From positions 19,566,683 through 19,630,682 of the forward strand of contig CM026398.1 of assembly GCA_014843695.1 (NCBI GenBank): 64,000 nt of DNA. The letters run 5' to 3'. The notes under the pieces were generated by a model. It did not search any database. It saw only the letters and a program-made list of their open reading frames with translations, and was not told the origin of the DNA. Both the position numbers and the translations under genes were made by a program. Positions 1 to 56,440 of the stretch are shown here, in pieces (position 1 is the first letter of the stretch; every line of letters starts with the position of its first letter). This DNA comes from Archivesica marissinica (taxonomy: Eukaryota > Mollusca > Bivalvia > Venerida > Vesicomyidae).

Positions 1-130
1 ACATTCAACACCAAGTAACTGACATGGACTGGTGCACCCATTCAACACCAAGTAACTGACATGGACTGGTGCATGATATTAACCCATTCAACACCAAGTA
101 ACTGACATGGACTGATGCATGATATTTTTA
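1..130. repeat. Partial tandem copies of MITE family 1 left end
   Basis: CATTCAACACCAAGTAACTG recurs at about 3, 40 and 86, so the left end of the MITE is tandemly repeated at the window edge. A right-end-like piece (GTGTTGAAAGGTTAA) is also present near 440. Confidence 0.7.
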
Positions 131-312
131 GATCAATAAATTAATAAGAAAATTACATTTGGACCAGTTCATTTATCAAAATGGGTAATTTTGTCTAAAA
201 AATAGTAATATTACTGGCAAAAAGTGCAGATCCTGATGAGACAGCTCATCATGAGCCGGCTCATCTGGATCCTCACTTTTTGTAAGCCTATTTAGAATGT
301 TGAAAGAGTTAA
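79..312. mobile_element. MITE family 1 (TTAA target site, piggyBac-like ends), copy 1
   Basis: It starts TTAACCCATTCAACACC and ends GTTGAAAGAGTTAA, with an internal inverted repeat around GATGAGACAGCTCATCATGAG. It is about 235 bp and matches the copies at 28693 and 60185. The CCC..GGG ends and the TTAA duplication suggest mobilisation by a piggyBac-type transposase (inference). Confidence 0.8.
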
Positions 313-439
313 TGCTACAGTAAATACACGATAACTGACACTCATGCCTATCCTGCACAGCTAGAGGACATCGCCATTATCTAGAAATGGGACCGTTCTC
401 TAACTTAACCTTGATTCTAGGTCAGAACTGTTGGTATGT

Positions 440-1560
440 GGTGTTGAAAGGTTAAAGTACGGACACTCACGGTACATTAGATTGTCTTTCCTTTGTGCTC
501 AAACAAAACAGACGGACACCACTTGTGAGTCGGACTTAGCTCCACTTGATTCCGAATGCAGATATGGTGGTATAAAGAAGGAATGTTCTAAATTTCTAAA
601 AACTTTCATGTTAACAAAAAACGAGACAAGAGTTACAGGAATATTCATATCCATGTCAACTTGAGACAATTAAGTATGTCTGTCATTTGGGTTTCTGATC
701 TCTTTTGTTTATATATCTCTGCCATGTAACGGTGAACAGTAGCATTCCAGATTGGTGAAAAAACAATATGCATCAAATAACGAGATGTTAGTAACACAGA
801 GTTGACATGAATTAGACACAAACGTGTGAATAGATTGGGAACATGCCTGGTTTTATTTTAATAAAATATGTTTGTCTGCTTCCCTTATTTCCATCTTAAA
901 GTATTGAAAACAGTCAAATACAACAACAAGGTACAGAATCATATAACAAAAACAATTGCCTCGACTATTTACACAATTTACATGTCTTATGTACATTAGG
1001 CACCAGTCCAGCTGGATTGTCACCATGGAAACGAACATTACATGCTGTTACCATAGCAACCATGTCAACATGGTTGTCTAAATATAGTAACACATCAATG
1101 GCATACAAAAAGCCTGTATAAAACATCAAACATATGCACGTGATTTAAGAAACATGATTCTACATAACAATCTGATTTCTTCAAGAAAATGAGAACTACA
1201 TTTGTAACTGTAACTTCTTAGAAAAAATGGCATGGTACAAAAATAATGCAAAAGCCATGAAAAACAATCTATACGTAAAGAGATAAAATATGAATATCTT
1301 ACACTGTGCTATACATGTATTTATATACTACAGACTATAGGCAGGAATTATGCTGGATTTTCTAATGTGATGGTCAGACAGTAATATTTTATCGCACGTT
1401 TGAAACCATAACAGGTAGACCTTCAGAGCATATGTAACATAACACTACACACATTACAAAAGTCATTTTCATGCGGTTTTTCTCCAAATGGCAAAAATAA
1501 AACTATAAGTGAACAAGTAAATTTATCCAAGCGTTAGATTTAGAAAATCACCATGCACAA
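440..1560. other. No gene recognised
   Basis: AT-rich, mostly single-copy sequence. One 77-codon plus-strand frame (431-664) has no recognisable content. The left part of a possible Cav1 3' UTR may reach here. Confidence 0.5.
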
Positions 1561-1561
1561 A

Positions 1562-1795
1562 GTTAGTTTATACAAATTTATTTTAGCTTGATTATGAAAC
1601 GAGTTCCTACAACTTATATTAATCACTCTCGAGACCTAATCCTTGATGGAATCCATTGACACGAGGGAGAGAGAAGAGGCAATGTAGAATTTAAATGCCT
1701 TGCCTAAGGGCACAATCGTAACAGCTACAGCTGGGCACAAACTCGCACATGAAGCGAACGCGCTACCACAGTGTTATCACGACTTCTACTGCATA
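1562..1795 (-). mobile_element. SINE family B, degraded
   Basis: The body (ATCACTCTCGAGACCTAATC on the plus strand) and a degraded head ending near CGTGATAACACTG remain. Confidence 0.7.
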
Positions 1796-2335
1796 AAAGT
1801 TAGCAAAAGGAGTACCGGAATCTACGTATAAATACAAGCTCTACAGTTAAACATTAGAAAAGCCAGCATATCACAGAATAATTGACAAATGCATTGTTGC
1901 CATCAGAAGAAAAAGATAATCAAATAAGGTGCTGGGGAAATACATCCGTAAAAATACTGTATGTTAAAGCATATCACACGCATATGTTTGCATCTGTTTC
2001 TACTATTTTCCAAACACTATAAAAGCATTGCACACTACACATGTACTACACATGTACAAATGGAAACTAGCACCGACTATTATGAAAAGTTATATATGCA
2101 TTCATCATCTAGAGAATTTTTGATTTTCAGCCGACTCAAAAATGATACCGTAATTGCCCTAACATGTGCTGATATGTGCGTTATAATATATTCTAATTTA
2201 CAGTATTGAGGAGGTGACAAAAGTTTTACCCTATGTTCAATATAAAGTAGAAGTATGCATTAGAAAAAAAAATTCTGAATAATGCTATGTATGGGTAGTT
2301 ATCAACAGAATATCAATAACTACCAAACCACCCAC

Positions 2336-2885
2336 ATGACAACACTCACAACCAACCAGGGGTCAAGGGGCATTGCCCATGCCACACACCCATGAAATTA
2401 ACACTCACAACCCACCCGGGATCAAGGGGCATTGCCTATGCCACACACCCATGAAATTAACACTCACAACCCACCCGGGATCAAGGTGCATTGCCCAGGC
2501 AACCCACCTGTGTGACAACATTCACACACACACACACCCGGGGTCAGGGGGCATTGCCTAGGCAACCAACCCATGTGATAACACTCATAATCCACCCAGG
2601 ATCACTGGGAATTGCATTGCCCCAGCAACCCACCCTGTATGATATAGCAATGCATTGGTAACACACCCTGGATCCTGGTTATGGATCATAGGACAATGCC
2701 CAGTTAATTAATCCATTCACGGGTCATAGGTCAAATGCCCTGGAAAGCAACCCTGGGGCAATGCCCTGATAACATATAACATACTCTGTATTGGCCGCTG
2801 AGGCAATGGCCCGATAACTAACCCCGAGGCAATGCCCTAGTACTCCACCCTGGGTCCCGGCACTGGAACATAGGGCAACACCCAT
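2336..2885. repeat. Degenerate tandem repeat of about 60-70 bp
   Basis: The core CAACCCACCCGGGATCAAGG then GGCATTGCC recurs about eight times and decays to the right. It lies downstream of the Cav1 stop and may be in the 3' UTR. Confidence 0.8.
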
Positions 2886-3031
2886 GAAAGACTGTTAGTA
2901 ATAACATAAACTGTACACATTGGTTAGTCTTCAAGCTAGTAGAGTTATCTCATCTTGACTATACACTCCATATAGTAGGTAGGTAGATCACACTCAGGCA
3001 TGCACAGCCATACAAGGAGTTAAAGCCAATG

Positions 3032-46083
<43,052 letters not shown>

Positions 46084-46127
46084 TCATTTAACATTTCTTA
46101 TGTCGTTCCACAAACTATATCATATTG

Positions 46128-46745
46128 CAAGGGAGGTAATATATTCCAGGGGAGGTAATATATTCCAGGAGAGGTAATATATTCCAGGGGAGGTAATATA
46201 TTCCAGGGGAGGTAATATATTTCAGCGGAGGTAATATATTTGAGGGAGGTAACATATTCCAGGGGAGGTAACATATTCCAGGGGAGGTAGTGTATTCCAG
46301 GGGAGGTAATATATTTCAGGGAGGTAACATATTCCAGGCGAGGTAGTGTATTCCAGGGGAGGTAATATATTTCAGGGAGATAACATATTCCAGGGGAGGT
46401 AGTGCATTCCAGGGAGGTAATATATTTGAGGGAGGTAATATATACAAAGGGAGGTAATATATTCCTGGGGAGATACTATTACAGAAGGAACTATATTCCA
46501 GGGAGGTAATATATTCCAGGAAGGTAATATATTCTAGGGGAGGTAATATAGCTCAGTGGAGACAATATATTCCAATGGAGATAAATCTAGTCACAGGGAG
46601 GTACTATATTCCAGGGGGGGTAATATATTCCAAGGGATGCAATTATTCCAAGGGAGATAATATATTCCAATGAAGGTAATATTTATTCAATGGGTGGTAA
46701 TATTTCAAGGGAAGTGATATATTCCAAGGGAGGTAACATAATGCT
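46128..46745. repeat. Tandem array of GGGAGGTAATATATTCCA, about 18 bp
   Basis: More than 25 degenerate units lie just upstream of the first visible Cav1 exon. The GGGAGGTAA core also appears singly at 12841, 13391 and 13481. Confidence 0.9.
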
Positions 46746-46749
46746 AAAG

Positions 46750-47200
46750 TGTTAATAAAGTATTTTCAAATGGTTTATAGATACATTCTTCAAACAGTTT
46801 CTATGCAAATTATAACATGTAGTGCGTAACAACACAGGGGAGTCTGCAAGACACTCTCATATTTTGCACTTTCAACAAACATGGCCACCACAATGTGAAA
46901 ATGGGAACTCAGACATTTTTCAGAAAAATGGGAAGAAATTGTTTAAATTAGACTAAAATTACACATTTTCCTCACCTATTTACATTACTAAATAATTTCA
47001 AAGGATTGTTAGTCAAAGCTATATATGCGGTTTAAATTGTGATATCAAATAGTGTAAACATTTCGAAACTGTTGCCATAGGAACAATGTTTCCAGGTACA
47101 TCGTTAGAAAACGATAATGGCATGATATTTGGTCAAATCATGATATTATAAACTAAAGTTGTGGACTATTAATTGTGAATGATTATGTGAACAATAGGAT
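46750..47200. other. Probable Cav1 intron, nothing recognised
   Basis: AT-rich sequence upstream of the first visible exon. I looked for the domain III S1-S3 coding sequence on the minus strand and did not find it. Confidence 0.45.
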
Positions 47201-47486
47201 GGATCTGTAGTCCAGTGATAACACGCTGGACTGGTAATCCAGGGATCGCGGGTTGTCCCCCGTCTGACCCTAATAAAATTAAGTCTTTCAGATGGGACAT
47301 TAAACCGAGGTCTCGGGTCGGTGCTGTACACTGTGCACGTAAAATAACCGGAGAAGACTCTGGAATGGGTCTCTGTCTGTATCATTGCACTATCCTCCAA
47401 AAATCTAAAATGACTAATCTCTTCAAGAGGCGTAACTCATATGGGCAACCGGTAGTGACGATAAATAAATGTAAAACACACACTCA
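47200..47486 (+). mobile_element. SINE family A, near full length
   Basis: It starts GGATCTGTAGTCCAGTGATA and ends GTAAAACACACAC. It has the same tRNA-like head, with a small deletion in the B box region. Confidence 0.82.
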
Positions 47487-48182
47487 AAAATCTTTGAAAT
47501 TATGAAAAATCGTCATTAGTGTGCGGGTTTTGGATGACTGGTTTTACGACATATCAGTATAATAAAAGAGTAAACACGTAAAATATCAATGCAATAATTA
47601 TGCTGTCCCTTTAGCGCAGTGGTTAGTACGCTTGCTTCTAACCACAGGCACAAGACATAAATTGTTATTTTTTTGTGTTATAGATGAGATATATCAACTT
47701 CATTTTTGTTATGTCCGAGTGCCCACTTTTCGTGTGTCGCCGACCATGTTACGTTTGCATTTCATGTAGCACTCAAATATTATTGGGTTAGCAGTATAAG
47801 TAACACAAATAATTAGTAGCTTGCATAACACTCGGGCAATTCCAACCCCCCACCCCACTCCCCCACCCCCATCCTAGTTACATAACAACTATGCAACTTA
47901 TAGTTTTGTAAGTTCCCTACGTATAAAATTTTGTAATAAATTATTTACCATGTAATTTGGCAGTGTAAACAATTATTTCAATTCATAGGTCGATTTATAC
48001 AACACTCGGTAAAATTGCATGATATATACAACACGTAATTCTGTTGTTGGCTTTGTCACCCTATACAATCTGATACAACAAATCTTGTTTACTAGTTGAT
48101 ACAGTGGATCATGATTGAAGTAAGTGATGTCGAGATGCACTTATATCTACCCATGTTCAAATTCATTGTGCTTTGTTTGCTT

Positions 48183-48503
48183 TGGGGGTTTATAGGTCGT
48201 ACCAACAGCTTAGGTCATGCACTTATATCTACCCATGTTCAAATTCATTGTATTTTGTTTGTTTTGGGGGTTTAAAGTCGTACCAACAGCTTAGGTCATA
48301 TGGCGTCTCCAGCTATTATTGGCGGAGCAAGACCACAGGTGCCCCTCCGAGCAGTGTTCCAGGCACAGACAGGCACTTAGGTAAAATCGCCGCCCATCCG
48401 CAAGCCAGCGGAAGGCTTCCCCACATGAAAGAATTTAACACCCCTGTGGGATTCGAACATAAATCGGTGAGGGGAAAGTGACTTAACCACTCGGGCATAG
48501 CCA
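48183..48503 (-). mobile_element. SINE family D with partial internal duplication
   Basis: A 5' piece (GGGGGTTTATAGGTCGTACC) is repeated at 48265, then CAGGTGCCCCTCCGAGCAGT and CTGTGGGATTCGAACATAAA follow. Confidence 0.75.
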
Positions 48504-48829
48504 TTTGTCAGAGTACAGACGACTTGTTGTATCCGGTTGTATAGTAGTAATGGTCATTACTGAGTTCTTACATCTCAGTTCACCTAACGATGTACACGTA
48601 GTTACAGTTAGGTCGTGACGTGCATTACGGTTGATGCCACTGTTCTTTCCATTTTTGTTCCATTGATAAATTATGTTTCAAAGGTTCATAATCCATACCA
48701 AGCAATGGATTAGACACGGGAATATGTATGAATGTCTGCTTTGAATTGTTCACTCAACATAGGACAATTATAAACAGTCCAATCAAACGATGATGAGGTC
48801 ACGGAGAGCTATATGCAGTTGGTAAATAT

Positions 48830-49735
48830 GATAGAAGTGGGGCATATATTACAAGGGGCATACATTACAATATATGTGGTAAATCTAGTGTTCTGGGGCA
48901 CACATTACAATATATGTGGTAAAAATAGTCTTCTGGGGGTACATATTAGAATATATGTGGTAAATATAGTGTTCTGGGGGGTATACATTATATATGTGGT
49001 AAAATAGTGTTCGAGGTATACATTATAATATATGTGGTAAAAATAGTGTTCTGAGGCATATATTAGAACACATGGGGTAAATGTAGTGTTCTGTGGCATA
49101 TCATACTATATGGTAAATCAAGTGATCTATGGCATTTATTATAATATATGTGGTAAATGTAGTGTTCTGGGACATATATTAGAATATATGTGGTAAGTCT
49201 AGTGTTCTGGGGCATATATTAGAATACATGTGGTAAGTCTAGTGTTTTGGGGCATATATTAGAATACATGTGGTAAGTCTAGTGTTTTGGGTATATATTA
49301 GAATACATGTGGTAAGTCTAGTGTTTTGGGGGCATATATTAGAATACATGTGGTAAGTCTAGTGTTTTGGAGGCATATATTAGAATACATGTGGTAAGTC
49401 TAGTGTTTTGGGTATATATTAGAATACATGTGGTAAGTCTAGTGTTTTGGGGGCATATATTAGAATACATGTGGTAAGTCTAGTGTTTTGGAGGCATATA
49501 TTAGAATACATGTGGTAAGTCTAGTGTTTTGGGGATATATTAGAATACATGTGGTAAGTCTAGTGTTTTGGGGGCATATATTAGAATACATGTGGTAAGT
49601 CTAGTGTTTTGGGGGCATATATTAGAATACATGTGGTAAGTCTAGTGTTTTGGGGGCATATATTAGAATATATGTGGTAAGTCTAGTGTTTTGGGTATAT
49701 ATTACAATATATGTGATAAATCTAGTGTTCTGAGC
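48830..49735. repeat. Tandem array of about 41 bp, about twenty-two units
   Basis: The core is GCATATATTAGAATACATGT then GGTAAGTCTAGTGTTTTGG. The right half is very uniform and the left half more diverged. Confidence 0.93.
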
Positions 49736-49739
49736 GCTT

Positions 49740-50270
49740 ATACACGTTCACGATGACGATGACACTATCGAATATAACAATGTCATCGCTGCTCATACAG
49801 ACGTGCAGACACTCAGCTATCAGTGTACAACTAAACACAAGAATATAACAATATATAATAATGGTATATATATAATACACCTTTCATCGACCTTTCAGTG
49901 AAGGACAACAAAGATATGTCGTGTCACCGTGTGATATATGATGGTTGTTCTAATAACCGGCTACGTGAAATGTATGGAAATAATTGTGCCATGTGAATAT
50001 AATCACTGATTGATTACACATGTTCACAGATAGATTATTGATTTATGCATGCCAACAGAACCTGTTACAATCGGGCAATATCATTTGCAGTACCCCACAC
50101 GAGACGCGGACAGGACTCGTGCGGTTACCGTGCGACGAGTTCATCAAACTCTCCTGATGAGCCGACGCGAGCCCAGAAATTACACTCCTGTAATAGGAAC
50201 CACATAAAATGTACTATCTAGCAATAATTCAACAGCTATATAACAAATACAGGCAAATGTAACATACGTG
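49740..50270. other. No gene; one GC-rich patch with a hairpin
   Basis: Mostly AT-rich. At about 50080-50205 there is a GC-rich patch with an imperfect hairpin (GACTCGTGCGG against CCGTGCGACGAGTTC) and a CTGATGAG motif. Confidence 0.45.
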
Positions 50271-50274
50271 CTTA

Positions 50275-50880
50275 AAGTTGTATTCAAATGTTAAATCATG
50301 AAGACTGAGAAATATCTATGTGTCAATTACTAAATTACTGTATTCAACTGTTAAATCATGAAGACTGAGAAATATCTATGTGTCAATTACTAAATTACTG
50401 TATTCAAATGTTAAATCATGAAGACTGAGAAATATCTATGTGTCAATTACTAAATTACTGTATTCAACTGTTAAATCATGAAGACTGAGAAATATCTATG
50501 TGTCAATTACTAAATTAAAGCTGTATTCAACTGTTAAAATCGTGACTATTAAGTAGTATGCATGTGTCAATTACAAATTATTACATATGTCAATTACTAA
50601 TTTAAACCTGTATTCAACAGTTAAAATCATGAAGACTATGTAAGTTGTATGCATCAATTAATCAATTAAAGTTGAATCATGAATGTATGTAATATGTATG
50701 TGTCAATTACAAAATTAGTACATGTGTCAATTACCTAATTAAAGTTGATTTGAACAATTAAATCATGACAGCTGAGTAATTCGCAAGTGTCAATTACCAA
50801 ATTAAATTTGTATTAAAAAATAAATCATGAAGATTTAGTCATATATGTATGTGTCAATTACTAAATTAAAGCTATACCTC
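50275..50880. repeat. 60-bp tandem repeat, four near-identical units then decayed units
   Basis: The core is TGTTAAATCATGAAGACTGA then GAAATATCTATGTGTCAATT. The four left units differ only at single sites (CAACTG or CAAATG, alternating). Confidence 0.9.
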
Positions 50881-51289
50881 GTGCATTTAAACCTGATAGT
50901 ACTCTAAAATAGTAAATTTCAACACCTCTTGTGTGACAAAAACAAGTATGTATAAAACGGCATATCTAAAATAGTATACAAGAATATGGCATTGTGATCA
51001 TAATAATATTTTTCAGAAAGGAACTATATTTATTGGTTCACACAAATTCTTCGAGTCCTGGGGGATTAAGCAGTGGCTCCTTGATTTATAATCAACTTGA
51101 CTCACTGAGTCAATGTTCTTGCTATAATAAGGCAGGATATATACATAGTCCATTCATTGATATAGTTCGGAATACATTTTTAATCTATAACAGCCTGTAC
51201 TGCTTTAAAACTATCATACTGCCGTAAAACATAAAGGAAAGAAACATCATACTCTCATATGTTTGGTTAGTGCAATAGTAATATATTAC

Positions 51290-52030
51290 TGTCGTAATAC
51301 TGGTCATAACACTAGAAATCGTAATAGTAATACTATACTGTCGTAACACTGGAAATCATAATGGAAACATCATCCTGTCGTAACACTGGAAATCGTAATA
51401 GTAATGCCATACTGTTTTAATATTGGAAATCATATTGGTAACGTAATGTCATACTGTCGTAAGACTAGAAATCATAATGGCAAAGTCATACTGTCGTAAC
51501 ACTGGAAATCATAATAAATCGTAATGTCATACTGTCGTAAGACTAGAATCATAATGGCAAAGTCATACTGTCATAACACTTGAAATCATAATGGTAACAT
51601 AATGTCATACTGTCATAAGACTAGAAATCATAATGGTAACGTAATGTCATACTGTCGTAAGACTAGAAATCATAATGGTAACATAATGTCATACTGTCGT
51701 AAGACTAGAAATCATAATGGTAACATAATGTCATACTGTCGTAAGACTAGAAATCATAATGGTAACGTAACGTCATACTGTCATAACACTTGAAATCATA
51801 ATGGTAACATAATGTCATACTGTTGTAAGACTAGAAATCATAATGGCAACGTCATACTGTTGTAACACTGGAAATTGTAATGGTAACATAATGTCATACT
51901 GTCGTAAGACTAGAAATCATAATGGTAACATAATGTCATACTGTCGTAAGACTAGAAATCATAATGGTAACGTAATGTCATACTGTTGTTACACTGGAAA
52001 TTGTAATGGCAAAAGAAACATCATTCTGTA
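51290..52030. repeat. Tandem repeat of about 42 bp with mixed variants
   Basis: The core is ATGTCATACTGTCGTAAGAC then TAGAAATCATAATGGTAAC. Variants with AACACTGG or AACACTTG in place of AAGACTAG are interspersed. Confidence 0.9.
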
Positions 52031-53190
52031 GTCGCGTAACAATATACATTTGTAAACATACGGGAATGAAACAAAACAATGCTACAATACTATAGGAACA
52101 GTATAAACTGTATACATGTATATATACAACAACGGTAGCTTCAGTATTTAATCACATCTACAATATATAAGAATTGTTTCAACAGAAAGTGACTAAACTC
52201 ACAAACCTGTGCATAACTGAACAATGAACTGCGACTATGTATCATCTGACGGTCAAGCTTCAAGGCTGACATTATTTGTATGTACATCAAAGATTTAACG
52301 ACTAAAGTCACTGTTTCAAGCTATATTGGCCACCTGGGTAAAACCATCAACCTTCCACAAGTCAACAGGATAGCTTCTGCGAAGTCATCACCTGAACTGA
52401 CACAGCACCCTTATGTCACAGGGAAAGCTCTCTCTCTCATTTGCGTTTCAACTACCGTAAACATCAGAGTTCACATTTATTTAACAATCAACAACAACAC
52501 CACTAGTCATTATCATAATACATGTATTAAATGTTTATTCTGCTTTAAAGGAACATGTCTTCAAATTATTAATTACATTATAATATGAGTAAATATCCAA
52601 GAATTTTAAATTGTTAATCATTTTTATTTCATTATTAACAAGACATGCACATTTAGTATACAATCGTTAAAAATTATTATTAAAATATTTACGTCTACCA
52701 TCTCGGCGACGAGATTCGTTAGTCGTTTTACTTGAATTTACAACATCGAACATCATCACGTTCACCGTCATATTGATCTAGTTTTTACTCTAAGAGTGAT
52801 TTTACAAAATGTCAACCATACAACAATTAGGGACTGAGCTAAATCCACGACAACATAATAATTGACATAAAAATATCCTACAGTATCAATAAGTGACCTA
52901 GAAATGATAAGGGTTAGTACTAAAACATTCCGTGCTTTCTAATTTCATTTCGTTTTCCTTCTATCTGTATGGAAGAGGAATCAGGATCGCCAAAAAAAAT
53001 ATATCTAAGCAAGTTTCCCCCCGTTATGTATAGCAATTATTACCAACCCGCCATTTCACAACATAACAATCTGTCCAATAGGAAATATATATCATGCCTT
53101 TTAAAATGGAGGTAGTTCAGTCTCTAACCATAATCATACTATGGTACGGTCATGCCGGGGGTCATGTCACACCAAGGTATTGTTATACTA
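52031..53190. other. No gene recognised
   Basis: 52320-52400 resembles a very degraded family D SINE (CACCTGGGTAAAACCATCAA). The rest is AT-rich with no recognisable coding sequence. Confidence 0.45.
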
Positions 53191-53194
53191 CGAT

Positions 53195-55145
53195 ACGGTA
53201 ATACGATGATACATGTCATACTGTGGTACTTGTCATCCCGTGATATGGTAAACAGGTACCGTATAACAATGTTAATGGTAATATATAACCATGGTAACGT
53301 ATGAAAATGGTAACAAATGTCACAGGTACCGTATAACAATGTTAATGGTAATATATGACCATGGTAACGTATGAAAATGGTAACAAATGTCACAGGTACC
53401 GTATAACAATGTTAATGGTAATATATGACCATGGTAACAAATGTCACAGGTACCGTATAACAATGTTAATGGTAATATATGACCATGGTAACGTATGAAA
53501 ATGGTAACAAATGTCACAGGTACCGTATAACAATGTTAATGGTAATATATGACCATGGTAACAAATGTCACAGGTACCATATAACAATGTTAATGGTAAT
53601 ATATGACCATGGTAACGTATGAAAATGGTAACAAATGTCACAGGTACCGTATAACAATGTTAATGGTAATATATGACCATGATAACGTATGAAAATGGTA
53701 ACAAATGTCACAGGTACCGTATAACAATGTTAATGGTAATATATGACCATGGTAACAAATGTCACAGGTACCGTATAACAATGTTAATGGTAATATATGA
53801 CCATGGTAACGTATGAAAATGGTAACAAATGTCACAGGTACCGTATAACAATGTTAATGGTAATATATGACCATGGTAACAAATGTCACAGGTACCATAT
53901 AACAATGTTAATGGTAATATATGACCATGGTAACGTATGAAAATGGTAACAAATGTCACAGGTACCGTATAACAATGTTAATGGTAATATATGACCATGG
54001 TAACGTATGAAAATGGTAACAAATGTCACAGGTACCGTATAACAATGTTAATGGTAATATATGACCATGGTAACAAATGTCACAGGTACCATATAACAAT
54101 GTTAATGGTAATATATGACCATGGTAACGTATAACAATGGTAACAAATGTCACAGGTACCGTATAAACAATGTTAATGGTAATATATAACCATGGTAACG
54201 TATAACAATGGTAACAATTGTCACAGGTACCGTATAACAATGTTAATGGTAATATATGACCATGGTAACGTATAACAATGGTAACAAATGTTACAGGTAC
54301 CGTATAACAATGTTAATGGTAATATATAACCATGGTAACGTATAACAATGGTAACAATTGTCACAGGTACCGTATAACAATGTTAATGGTAATATATGAC
54401 CATGGTAACGTATAACAATGGTAACAAATGTTACAGGTACCGTATAACAATGTTAATGGTAATATATAACCATGGTAACGTATAACAATGGTAACAATTG
54501 TCACAGGTACCGTATAACAATGTTAATGGTAATATATGACCATGGTAACGTATAACAATGGTAACAAATGTTACAGGTACCGTATAACAATGTTAATGGT
54601 AATATATAACCATGGTAACGTATAACAATGGTAACAATTGTCACAGGTACCGTATAACAATGTTAATGGTAATATATGACCATGGTAACGTATAACAATG
54701 GTAACAAATGTCACAGGTACCGTATAACCATGTTAATGGTAATATATGACCATGGTAATGTATAACAATGGTAACAAATGTCACAGGTACCGTATAACAA
54801 TGTTAATGGTAATATATGACCATGGTAACGTATAACAATGGTAACAAATGTCACAGGTACCATATAACAATGTTAATGGTAATATATGACCATGGTAACA
54901 AATGTCACAGGTACCATATAACAATGTTAATGGTAATATATGACCATGGTAACGTATAACAATGGTAACAAATGTCACAGGTACCGTATAACAATGTTAA
55001 TGGTAATATATGACCATGGTAACAAATGTCACAGGTACCGTATAACAATGTTAATGGTAATATATGACCATGGTAACGTATAACAATGGTAACAAATGTC
55101 ACAGGTACCGTATAACAATGCTAATGGTAATATCCCCAGTATGAC
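53195..55145. repeat. Tandem array with 70-bp and 54-bp units in a higher-order pattern
   Basis: The core is CACAGGTACCGTATAACAAT then GTTAATGGTAATATATGACC. The long unit adds a 16-bp piece (GTATGAAAATGGTAAC). Long and short units alternate, giving a 124-bp composite. In the right half the added piece changes to GTATAACAATGGTAAC. Confidence 0.93.
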
Positions 55146-55744
55146 CATGGTAAGAGATGAAACACCCCTGGTATAAGGAACTAGATACCCCTGTAAGACA
55201 TTCACATACCGGTAAACCTTTTCCACATACTCATTATTCTGATAGCTTTTGTAAAAAGTAATGTCAGCATTTATACACAAACAAATTACAGCTACTTCTT
55301 GAATAATTTTCACATTCCATATTTCAAATGAATTTGTGACAATCATCTGCATAACGTATGAATTTCTAATAGTTTTTGCATGCCAATTGTGAAAAAATGT
55401 TCTATATATAAGAATTGTCTGTCAAAGATTATTTACATAATAATTTGTGGTCTTCATGAAAAGAAGATATTTAAAAGTTTTTACATCACATTACAGCCTA
55501 AAATGGTTGTTACAATTTATTCACATAGCCAAAAATAAGCAATCTACAATGGCATAGCATCAAAGACTCGTGAAAATTATCCAAAATACATCTTGATAAA
55601 ACTATTTGGACAATATGTAGTTCAGTGAGATAAGAAAACAAAACATGAAAATATTTAAATTACAAAATTATCATATATCATTAATTACTAGGTGTAATTA
55701 TTCATAATGTTACTACACTAGTCTATATTCATCAGATGTCAGGG

Positions 55745-56440
55745 GCGGATCCAGGATTTCAGGTCAAGGTCAAACTGGGATCAATGATTACAATTTCTTC
55801 AAGGTCATCTGCATTCAAAGATTTCAGATGAAAGTCGACCACCACCAAGGACTTGAGATGAAGGTAACTGGGATACAGGATTTCAAGTGAAGGTTAACAA
55901 GATTCCAAGATTTCAGGTGAAGGTCAACAAGGACGTAGTATTTGAAAGCAAGGTCAAAAGGGATCCCCAAGTTTCAGGTCAAGCGCAACTAGGATCCAGG
56001 ATTTCAGGTCAAGATATACTAATAAATATTTCAGGTGAAGGTCAACTAGGATGAAGAATTTCAGACAAAACGTCAACTGAGATCAAGGAATTCAGGCAAA
56101 GGTCAATTAGGATAAAGTAATTACGGTCAAGGTTCACAACATTCAAAGATTTCAGGTGACAGTCCACTAGGATGAAGTATCTCAGAGAAAGGTCAACTAG
56201 GATCTAGAACTTCAGGTCAACTGGGTTCCAGGATTTCATGTCAAGGTCAAGTGTGATCTAGAAAATCAGGTCAACTGGGTTCCAGGATTTCATGTCAAGG
56301 TCAAGTGTGATCTAGAAAATCTGGTCAACTGGGTTCCAGGATTTCATGTCAAGGTCAAGTGTGATCTAGAAAATCAGGTCAACTGGGTTCCAGGATTTCA
56401 GGTCAAGGTCAACTGGGATCCAGGATTTCAAATGAGAGGA
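55745..56440. repeat. Degenerate repeat of CAGGATTTCAGGTCAAGGTC type
   Basis: Units of about 25-60 bp are highly diverged at the left. The right end (56220-56400) holds about three clean 61-bp units with GTGTGATCTAGAAAATCAGG. Confidence 0.85.

Larger units (their letters stand above)
852..3031 (-). other. Possible Cav1 3' UTR
   Basis: This lies downstream of the Cav1 stop. It holds a degenerate tandem array (2336-2885), a SINE fragment (1562-1795) and otherwise AT-rich sequence with no gene that I recognise. Minus-strand AATAAA signals occur near 1578-1583 (inside the SINE) and 852-857. The end of the transcript cannot be fixed from sequence alone. Confidence 0.35.

Noticed and set aside
48830..49735. 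Array of GGTAAGTC donors on the plus strand
   Set aside because: The motif resembles a donor, but the only gene here is on the other strand and no exon accompanies it.
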